This document shows, piece by piece, positions 57,646-64,000 of a DNA stretch of 64,000 nucleotides; position 1 is the first letter of the stretch; every line of letters begins with the position of its first letter. Position numbers and translations under genes: made by a program. The stretch spans positions 1,240,001 to 1,304,000 of the forward strand of contig CP124680.1 of assembly GCA_029961745.1 (NCBI GenBank). Reading direction: 5' to 3'. The notes beneath the pieces are model-generated. The model worked only from the letters and a program-made list of their open reading frames with translations, was not told the origin of the DNA and ran no database searches. This DNA comes from Nocardioides sp. L-11A. Lineage in GTDB: Bacteria > Actinomycetota > Actinomycetes > Propionibacteriales > Nocardioidaceae.

Positions 57646-59646
57646 GTGAGACAGCCCAAGGAAGCATCCAGGTCCGACGACCTCCGCCGAGTGCGGGGCG
57701 TACGGACACCGCGTGGTCGTATCGCACGACCCGGAGCCCGCGCAGCGCTGATCGCGACGCTGCTCGCGGGTCTGGCCGGCCTGCCCGCCGCCCTCGGCGT
57801 CGAGGGAGCGAACGCCGGCCCGCCGACCGTCGCGCCGGCCGCGCCGGCCTTCAGGGTCAGCGCGACGAAGGTGGCCGATCCCCGGTACGGCGACCCGCTG
57901 CTGCTCAACGTGCGAGCGTTCGGGGGCACGGGGGACCCGATCAACGCGACCGTGTCGATGAACGGCATCGACCTCGAGACCAAGGAACTCCCCGCTCAGT
58001 TCCAGATCCCGACCACAGGTCTGACGATCGGCACGTCGTACCGGGTCGATGTCGCGGCCGGCGACGGCACGGTGGGCGGCACCACCTACGAGCGGTTCGT
58101 GCCGCAGTTCATCCCGGGCACGGTGCGGCTGCCGAGCACGACGGTGCCGTACAGCGCCTTCATCCCGGTCGAGTTCGCAGCGGACGCGCCGACCGCGGTG
58201 CACCCGACCGCCGGCACCGAGGTCAGGCTGCACACGAGCGCGCGGCGCTCGGTCGGCACGGGCAGGATCGATGCGAACGGACGGACGCTGCTGGAGGCGG
58301 CCGACGATCACCTTCGGCCGGGTACCCACTTCGTGGAGGTCGAGTACGCCGGAGACGCCGCCTACGCGGCCACCGGTCCCGGCACGGGGAGCTTCGTGGG
58401 CGACCTGGTCGTCGAACGGATCCCGAACGCGGTCGACGCCACCTTCTCGGCGACCGTCCTGACGCGGGGTGAGCCTCTGGTCATGAACGCCGTCGTGCGG
58501 AACAACACTCCGTTCCTGCTGAGGGAGTCGCCGCACGGCGCGATCAGGGTCGTGGCGCAGCGCACCGACGGCGGCGATCCGGTGGTCATCGAGCCCGGAC
58601 GGCTCTACCCCGGCGGCTACCAGGCAGCGCGCTTCGACCTGAGCCCGTTCGCGGCGACCCACACCGGGAGCTGGGAGATCCAGGTCTCGAACACCGGTGA
58701 CGCGATCACCGCAGCGTCGCCTGTCGCGCGCACCACGATCCAGATCAAGGAGCCGGGCAGCACCGCGATCCCGACGACGACGTCGCTCCAGCTGGATCGG
58801 GGCACCGCCACGGTCGGAGGCGACGAGGTCCTTGCCACCGCAAGCGTCGCGGTCACGGGCGCAGCGGCTCGTCCGACGGGCCAGGTGGCCTTCTACGTGG
58901 ACGGCAACGAGATCGGCCGAACGTCGGTGGGCACCGACGCCAGCGCTCGTCTCTCCCTCGCACCCGGGACCGTCGGGCAGCGCTCGGTGACCGCGCGCTA
59001 TCTCGGGAGTGCGACCCACGACGGCTCGCTCAGTCCTGCGCGGATGCTCACGGTCGAGCAGGCGTCCTCGACGGTCTCGGTGACACCGGACACCGTCGTC
59101 GCCGGCACCCCGGCATCTGTCGACGTCGTCGCGTCCGGATCCAAGGTGACGCCGACCGGGTCCGTCACGGTGAGGGAGGGGGCCACGCTGCTGGACACGG
59201 TGACACTCGTCTCCGGCCACGCGACCATCGCATTGCCGGTCGGAACGCACGACCTGACCCTGGACTACTCCGGCGACGTGAACGTGCATGCGTCGCGGGC
59301 CACGCTCATGCTGACGGTGGTCCCCGGTCCGGCAGAGCCGTCCGACCCGGGCAGCTCCACCCCTCCGGCCGTGGCCGCGTCGAGCGTCAAGGCGAGCCTC
59401 AAGAGCGTGGCCAGGCATCGCGTGAAGGCGAGGATCGCGGTGTCGGCGGCGACGCCCGCCACGGGCACGGTCCAGATCAGGGCGGGCAGGCGCGTCGTCG
59501 CCACGGGCGTGCTGAGCGCGGGCTCGACGTCGATCACCCTGACGACGAAGCGGCTGAAGCCGGGCAAGCGCAGGCTGACGGTGCGCTACCTCGGCTCGCC
59601 GGGTGTGGCCGAGTCGAGCCGGACCTACCGGATGAGGGTGCGATGA
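57646..59646 (+). CDS. Large secreted protein with Ig-like domains
   Basis: A 666-residue exported protein. A basic N-terminus (1-30) leads to a hydrophobic stretch ending near 57 (ALGVEGANAGPP). The mature part is a chain of Ig-like units: one near 70-260, one near 265-375, then Ig-like repeats marked by PTGQVAFYVDGNEIGRTSVG and PTGSVTVREGATLLDTVTL, and a C-terminal Lys/Arg-rich unit ending RMRVR. Such tails occur in four other proteins of this window. It overlaps the following gene by 4 bases. Confidence 0.83.
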   Translation: MRQPKEASRSDDLRRVRGVRTPRGRIARPGARAALIATLLAGLAGLPAALGVEGANAGPPTVAPAAPAFRVSATKVADPRYGDPLLLNVRAFGGTGDPINATVSMNGIDLETKELPAQFQIPTTGLTIGTSYRVDVAAGDGTVGGTTYERFVPQFIPGTVRLPSTTVPYSAFIPVEFAADAPTAVHPTAGTEVRLHTSARRSVGTGRIDANGRTLLEAADDHLRPGTHFVEVEYAGDAAYAATGPGTGSFVGDLVVERIPNAVDATFSATVLTRGEPLVMNAVVRNNTPFLLRESPHGAIRVVAQRTDGGDPVVIEPGRLYPGGYQAARFDLSPFAATHTGSWEIQVSNTGDAITAASPVARTTIQIKEPGSTAIPTTTSLQLDRGTATVGGDEVLATASVAVTGAAARPTGQVAFYVDGNEIGRTSVGTDASARLSLAPGTVGQRSVTARYLGSATHDGSLSPARMLTVEQASSTVSVTPDTVVAGTPASVDVVASGSKVTPTGSVTVREGATLLDTVTLVSGHATIALPVGTHDLTLDYSGDVNVHASRATLMLTVVPGPAEPSDPGSSTPPAVAASSVKASLKSVARHRVKARIAVSAATPATGTVQIRAGRRVVATGVLSAGSTSITLTTKRLKPGKRRLTVRYLGSPGVAESSRTYRMRVR

Positions 59647-60401
59647 GCTGCCGATCCCGTCGTCGAGGCGTCGTGCTGGGTGGGACCGCCGCGTTGGCGG
59701 TGTCCCTGGCCGCGGCCCTGGTCGGCGTCTCCACGGCTGCACCGGCCCCAGCGGCGTACGCCGTCCCCCAGGTGAGGGCCGCGGCCTTCGAGACCGTGAC
59801 CGCCCTGGTCCTGAGCGGGTGGCGGACCTGGCCGCCCGGCTCGCCCAACGCCTATCCCATCGAGGCGATCGCGACGGTCGACGTCTACGAGAGCGTCCAC
59901 CCCGCCGACGGCACGGTGGCCTTCTACCTCGATGGCGCGCAGATCGGCGAGGAGGTCACCGTCGACGAGGAGGGCACGGCGCGGATGACCATGCCGACGG
60001 ACCAGGTCGGCACCTACCAGGTGTCCGCGCGCTACACCGGCACGGCGACTCAGGCGCCCTCCGTGAGCCGGACGCTCAGCTATGTCGTCGATCCCGCCAT
60101 CCGCGTACCGAGCCACCCCCAGGCAGCGGTGGGCTCGACCGTGAAGGTGGGCTCCGCAACGGTGTCGAAGCGGCGCGTTCGGGTCAAGGTCGTCGTCTCC
60201 GCGTCGCGTCCCGCGTCGGGGCAGGTCCAGATCCGCGACGGAAAGAAGGTGGTCGCGCAGGCGACGCTCCCCAACGGCGCGACGTCGGTGACCCTGACGA
60301 CCAAGAAGCTGACGAAGGGCAAGCACAAGCTGAAGATCCGCTTCCTCGGCTCCTCGACCGTGACCGCGTCGAGCTCCAGCTATCGCGTCGTCGTGCGCTA
60401 G
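59643..60401 (+). CDS. Secreted protein with two Ig-like domains
   Basis: A 252-residue exported protein with a signal peptide ending near 38 (APAPAAYAVP). It has two Ig-like units: SVHPADGTVAFYLDGAQIGEEVTV near 80-155, and a Lys/Arg-rich one (VKVGSATVSKRRVRVKVVVSA) ending YRVVVR. It is coupled to the larger Ig-like gene by ATGA overlap, so the two probably form one surface structure. Confidence 0.83.
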   Translation: MSCRSRRRGVVLGGTAALAVSLAAALVGVSTAAPAPAAYAVPQVRAAAFETVTALVLSGWRTWPPGSPNAYPIEAIATVDVYESVHPADGTVAFYLDGAQIGEEVTVDEEGTARMTMPTDQVGTYQVSARYTGTATQAPSVSRTLSYVVDPAIRVPSHPQAAVGSTVKVGSATVSKRRVRVKVVVSASRPASGQVQIRDGKKVVAQATLPNGATSVTLTTKKLTKGKHKLKIRFLGSSTVTASSSSYRVVVR

Positions 60402-60411
60402 GTGTTCGCGA

Positions 60412-60511
60412 GAGTCGAGCACACCGGACCGGGAGCGCCTCACGGCGCAGGGCCGCTCGTAGCGGCTTGATGTTGGGACCCGGGGCTGCCGCGACCCGGC
60501 GTGCTCGACTC
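60412..60511. terminator. Long inverted repeat between convergent genes
   Basis: Perfect 11-bp arms (GAGTCGAGCAC 60412-60422 / GTGCTCGACTC 60501-60511) enclose a small CCGCT-CGT-AGCGG hairpin near the centre. It probably ends transcription from both sides. Confidence 0.55.
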
Positions 60512-60542
60512 CCCAAGTCTACGGCCTCGGACGAGGAGGTGG

Positions 60543-61142
60543 TCACGCCAGGCGGTGGGCGAGCTCCAGGTGGCCGGCGGCCTCGAGCTGCTCGGCGAGG
60601 GCGAGCGTGCGGCGTACGTCGGTGTCGGGAACCTCCGGGAGGGTGGCCCGGCCGGCGGCCACGACCCGGGCGAAGGCGGCGGCGCGGAGGAGGACGTCGG
60701 CGAACTCGCCCTCCGCGATGCCGCGGAGCACCTCGTCGACCATCCGGCGCAGCTCGTCGGGCCCCGGCGGGTCGGCAACGCCGGCGACCACCCGGGCGAA
60801 CTCCGCCCGGCTGCGGCCGGCCTCGAACTGGCGCGCGACGCCGGCCGGGTCGGCGTACACCCAGGACCGGAGGAGGTACAGGCGCCACAGGCAGCCGGCG
60901 AGGGTGTCGGCGGCGGCGTGCGACCAGAGCTCGGCGATGGTCTCGATGCCCTCGGTCTCGGCGAGGTGGACGAGACGCTCGGAGACGCCGGCGTCGTCGC
61001 TGGCATGGGCATCGCGCACGAGCAGTACGGCGGCGCGCTCGGCGGCTTCGGTGAGCAGGGCGGGGTCGACCCCGTCGGCGTACTCGTCGAAGAAGGCGGC
61101 CTCCCGCGGTGCGGGACGGTGGTGACGCCGGTGCTCGGACAC
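60543..61142 (-). CDS. Conserved hypothetical helical protein
   Basis: A 199-residue soluble, almost fully helical protein (DPALLTEAAERAAVLLVRDAHA, DTLAGCLWRLYLLRSWVYADP, RRTLALAEQLEAAGHLELAHRLA). It has no signal peptide or known catalytic motif. It resembles small actinobacterial proteins of unknown role. It is divergent from the solute-binding gene with a 74-base gap. Confidence 0.75.
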   Translation of the reverse strand: MSEHRRHHRPAPREAAFFDEYADGVDPALLTEAAERAAVLLVRDAHASDDAGVSERLVHLAETEGIETIAELWSHAAADTLAGCLWRLYLLRSWVYADPAGVARQFEAGRSRAEFARVVAGVADPPGPDELRRMVDEVLRGIAEGEFADVLLRAAAFARVVAAGRATLPEVPDTDVRRTLALAEQLEAAGHLELAHRLA

Positions 61143-61216
61143 CCGATCAGCCTAGAACGGCCGCGCCGCAGCGGGCGATCGGAGCGGCGCTGTGACCGGC
61201 CGGTAGGGTTGCCGCC

Positions 61217-62635
61217 GTGGGTCGGTTCACGTGGCGGACGGGTGCGGTCGTGGTCGGGGTCGCCGTGGTGGTCCTCGTGGGCATGATCGCCCTGGCGAGC
61301 GGCACCGAGCAGAAGAAGCAGCCGCATCCCCCGAAGCCGCCGACGGCGACGAAGACCGACCTCGAGTTCGCGGCGTGGGGCAGTGAGCAGGAGATCGCGG
61401 CGTATCAGACCGTCGTCGACGCCTACAACGCCAGCAGCACCGACACCAGCGTGTCCGTCGTGTCCTGGCCCAACGCCGACGCGATGCTCGACGCCATCCG
61501 CAGCGGCGAGGCCACGCCCGACCTCTACCTGATCCCGCGCGGCGACCTGGCCGAGACGGTCGCGGAGAAGCGCAATGTCCCGCTGCTCGACCTGGTCCTC
61601 GAGCGGGAGATCCCGATCGGCGACGACTTCGCGCGCGACGCGGTCTCCGCGTTCTCGGTCGATGACGACCTGCAGTGCCTGCCGTACGCCGCCTCGCCGA
61701 TGGTCATCTACTACAACACCGACCTCGTCGACTTCGCCGCGATGGACGCCGAGGGCCTGCCCACGCCCAAGAGCGACCACAAGGGCTGGAACTTCGCGGA
61801 GTTCCGGGCGGCCGCGGAGTTCGCCAGCCGACCGCGCCGCAACACCCGCGGCATCCACATCGAGCCGACGCTGCGTGGCCTCGCGCCGTTCGTCTACTCC
61901 GGTGGCGGTCAGCTCTTCGACGACGAGGGCAAGCCGACCCGCCTCGCGCTCGGCGACGACGGCTCGACCGACGCGCTGCGCCAGACCCTCGAGCTGCTGC
62001 GCGACCCGCGGCTGACCCTCAGCGCCGCCCAGCTGGAGAAGCGCTCCGCGGTGGAGTGGTTCCAGCGCGGCAAGCTCGCGATGATCGCGGGCTACCGCGG
62101 CCTGACGCCCGAGCTGCGGGGCACCGAGGGGCTCAACTTCGACGTGATGCCGATGCCGTCGCTCGGCGCGGCGCACACCATCGCCGACCTCAACGGGCTC
62201 TGCCTGGCCCCGAACGGGCCGATGCGCACCGAGGCCGCGGCCAACGTGCTCAGCTACCTGGTGAGCGACGAGGCGCTGGCCCGGGTCGCCGAGACCGGCT
62301 ACGTGCAGCCCGCGAAGCTCACGGTCGCCTTCTCCGACGACTTCCTCCAGCCCGGCCAGGCCCCCGAGCACTCCGCGGTGTTCAACGCCGTGATGCGCTC
62401 GGTGGTGCTGTCGCCGCTGATGAGCCAGGGCCGTGAGCTGCGCGAGCTCGTCGACCCCGACATCGAGACGCTGCTGACCACGCCCGACATCGCCGACCTG
62501 CAGGAGGCGCTGCGCGCCATCGACGAGAAGTCGCGCAGTCTCCTCGACCCGGACTACGAGCCGTCCGACCCGCCGTCCGACCCGTCTTCCGAGCCAGCCT
62601 CGCCCTCTGACGACGGGTCCGACGACCGAGGCTGA
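61217..62635 (+). CDS. Extracellular solute-binding protein (sugar ABC-type)
   Basis: A 472-residue exported binding protein. A hydrophobic segment (about 9-28) has no lipobox Cys after it, so it may be anchored as a helix. The body matches family-1 solute-binding proteins: TDLEFAAWGSEQEIAAYQTVVDAYN, LPYAASPMVIYYNTDLVD, GYRGLTPELRG and VSDEALARVAETGYVQP. The tail is Ser/Asp/Pro-rich, and its codons overlap the convergent RNase D gene for 82 bases. No permease or ATPase gene is adjacent. Confidence 0.86.
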   Translation: MGRFTWRTGAVVVGVAVVVLVGMIALASGTEQKKQPHPPKPPTATKTDLEFAAWGSEQEIAAYQTVVDAYNASSTDTSVSVVSWPNADAMLDAIRSGEATPDLYLIPRGDLAETVAEKRNVPLLDLVLEREIPIGDDFARDAVSAFSVDDDLQCLPYAASPMVIYYNTDLVDFAAMDAEGLPTPKSDHKGWNFAEFRAAAEFASRPRRNTRGIHIEPTLRGLAPFVYSGGGQLFDDEGKPTRLALGDDGSTDALRQTLELLRDPRLTLSAAQLEKRSAVEWFQRGKLAMIAGYRGLTPELRGTEGLNFDVMPMPSLGAAHTIADLNGLCLAPNGPMRTEAAANVLSYLVSDEALARVAETGYVQPAKLTVAFSDDFLQPGQAPEHSAVFNAVMRSVVLSPLMSQGRELRELVDPDIETLLTTPDIADLQEALRAIDEKSRSLLDPDYEPSDPPSDPSSEPASPSDDGSDDRG

Positions 62636-63906
62636 CGCTTCCTCCGGGCCGCCGCCGGTGCCGCCTCGGCGTCCAGAACCGCGCGGCTCAGTGCCGACGC
62701 AGTGAGCCCGATCTGCCAGCTGCGCGCGCCCAGGCCGCGGAGCTGGTCGATGACCGCCTCGAGCAGGTCGACGGCGTCGCGGGTCGCGGGGGGCGACCAC
62801 ATGACGCGGCGCAGCGTGTCGGGGGTGAGCAGGTTCTCCAGGGGGACGGCGTGCTCCTCGGCCAGCGCGGAGACCGCCGCCCGGGCGAGCTCGAGGCGCC
62901 GCGCGGCGACCGGGTCCTTGTCGGCCCAGGTGCGCGGCGCGGGCGGGCCGTCCCCGTGGGTGACGCGCGTCGGCAGCTCGTTCTCGGGGAGCTCGGCCGC
63001 CTCCTGCAGTGCGGCGAGCCACTCGCGGGCGTGCCGCGCGGCACCGCGGCCGTGGAAGCCGGAGGTGCCGAGCAGGGCGCCGCGGCTGGTCGGCATGGCG
63101 GTCGCCGCGGCGATGATGGCGGCGTCGGGGATCAGCCGACCGGGCGTGACGTCGCGCTCGCGGGCGATCTGGTCGCGGGTCTCCCACAACGCCCGCACCG
63201 CGCCGAGGGTACGACGCCCGCGGACCTTGTGCAGTCCGGAGGTGCGCCGCCACGCGTCGACCCGGACGGCCGGCTCGAAGCCGCGGACGTGCTCGAACTC
63301 CTGCCGTGCCCAGTCGGCCTTCCCGGCCTCCTCGAGCTGGGTGGCCAGCAGGTCGCGCAGCTCCACGAGCACCTCGACGTCGAGGGCGGCGTACTCGAGC
63401 CACGGCTCGGGCAACGGTCGCGTCGACCAGTCGACGGCGGAGTGCTCCTTGCGCAGATGGCGCTCCAGCAGCGTCTCGACGAGGGTGGCCAGCCCGACCC
63501 GCGGGTAGTTCAGCAGCCGGCCGGCGAGCTCGGTGTCGAACAGTGCCACCGGCCGCAGCCCGACCTCGGCGAGGCAGGGGAGGTCCTGGGTGGCGGCGTG
63601 CAGGATCCACTCGGTGTCGCCGATCGCGTCCGCGAGCGGAGTCAGGTCGCCCAACGGGATCGGGTCGATCAGGCCGATCCCGGCACCGGTGCGCTTGACC
63701 TGGATCAGGTAGGCGCGGTTGGAGTAGCGGTAGCCGGAGGCGCGCTCGGCGTCGATGGCGACCGGACCGGACCCGGCGGCGAGCGCGGCGCAGTAGGCGG
63801 CGAGCGCCGCGGGGGTGTCGATGACCGGCGGCAGGCCGTCGGCGAGCGTCAGCAGCTCGACCGGCTGCTCCTCGGAGGTCGGCTGCTCGGTCGGCGAGTC
63901 GGTCAT
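62554..63906 (-). CDS. rnd: Ribonuclease D with HRDC domain
   Basis: A 450-residue 3'-5' exoribonuclease of the DEDDy group. The exonuclease part (about 20-205) shows Exo I VAIDAERA, Exo II HAATQDLPCL and Exo III YAALDVEVL. An HRDC helical domain follows (VRGRRTLGAVRALWETRDQIARERDVTPGRLIPD). The C-terminus is a Ser/Asp/Gly-rich disordered tail that lies antisense to the tail of the solute-binding protein. ATG 63906 shares one base with the stop of the upstream gene. Confidence 0.9.
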   Translation of the reverse strand: MTDSPTEQPTSEEQPVELLTLADGLPPVIDTPAALAAYCAALAAGSGPVAIDAERASGYRYSNRAYLIQVKRTGAGIGLIDPIPLGDLTPLADAIGDTEWILHAATQDLPCLAEVGLRPVALFDTELAGRLLNYPRVGLATLVETLLERHLRKEHSAVDWSTRPLPEPWLEYAALDVEVLVELRDLLATQLEEAGKADWARQEFEHVRGFEPAVRVDAWRRTSGLHKVRGRRTLGAVRALWETRDQIARERDVTPGRLIPDAAIIAAATAMPTSRGALLGTSGFHGRGAARHAREWLAALQEAAELPENELPTRVTHGDGPPAPRTWADKDPVAARRLELARAAVSALAEEHAVPLENLLTPDTLRRVMWSPPATRDAVDLLEAVIDQLRGLGARSWQIGLTASALSRAVLDAEAAPAAARRKRQPRSSDPSSEGEAGSEDGSDGGSDGS

Positions 63907-64000
63907 CAGCTCCCGCTGCCTCGCTGGCCACGCCGGGACGGCATGACCGCGATCCCGTCGGGCACCGGCTCGAGGCCGCCGGCGGTGCACATCAGCTCGC
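63906..64000 (-). CDS. Partial gene at window edge, C-terminus possibly of a DUF3000 protein
   Basis: Only the last 30 or so residues are present (LMCTAGGLEPVPDGIAVMPS then an Arg/Gly-rich end). The stop codon overlaps the RNase D start codon (TGATG), so the two are coupled. A DUF3000 gene commonly precedes RNase D in actinobacteria, and the segment fits what I recall of that family; the assignment rests on little sequence. Confidence 0.6.
   Translation of the reverse strand, partial: ELMCTAGGLEPVPDGIAVMPSRRGQRGSGS

Overview
The window is high-GC actinobacterial DNA, most likely from Nocardioides or a close relative in Nocardioidaceae. This rests on the codon use, frequent GTG starts, dense 4-base gene overlaps, a complete mce operon, SigE-family sigma factors with membrane partners, PucR/CdaR-type regulators, a WS/DGAT acyltransferase and a ribonuclease D gene sitting behind what looks like a DUF3000 gene. 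I found no rRNA, tRNA, insertion sequence, prophage or CRISPR array. Family names were assigned by reading motifs; no database search was run.

Layout. 0-13.3 kb is a housekeeping mosaic: an MMPL transporter divergent from a NarL-type two-component system, a NUDIX hydrolase, a CYTH protein with 3-methyladenine glycosylase, a TetR/reductase pair, PpnP, a sigma/anti-sigma-like pair, gluconokinase, and a flavoprotein fused to a receiver-like domain followed by a hemerythrin. 13.3-38.7 kb is the accessory core. Reading inward from the left it has an XRE/DUF6907 cassette, a coiled-coil repeat protein, a copper amine oxidase apparently split over two genes, a PucR-type regulator, two seven-bladed RCC1-like secreted proteins around another secreted protein, an orphan secreted protein, and the mce operon (fused ATPase-permease, second permease, MceA-F, two Mce-associated proteins). 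On the right it is closed by a second XRE/DUF6907 cassette and a second PucR-type regulator overlapping a degenerate P-type ATPase gene. 38.7-64 kb returns to mixed genes: Mug glycosylase, an orphan DNA methyltransferase, WS/DGAT, a carboxylate-amine ligase, a ThrE-like exporter, a TetR/Baeyer-Villiger monooxygenase/SDR unit, a second sigma/anti-sigma-like pair, HrpA, two Ig-like secreted proteins, a solute-binding protein, ribonuclease D and a partial gene at the edge.

How the core may work together. Reading the gaps between genes shows two families of inverted repeats. One is TTGTCA (or TGCTCA)-N6-TGACAA, ahead of both PucR genes, the amine-oxidase pair, an RCC1-like gene and the mce operon. 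The other is CRP-like, TGTGA-N6-TCACA, ahead of PucR-1, the secreted genes and WS/DGAT. My inference is a regulon in which paired PucR-type regulators and a cAMP-receptor-like protein control a cell-envelope programme: Mce-type lipid or sterol uptake, an extracellular amine oxidase and several secreted propeller/Ig proteins. The XRE/DUF6907 cassettes carry their own operator, ATAC-NN-GTAT, in both copies.
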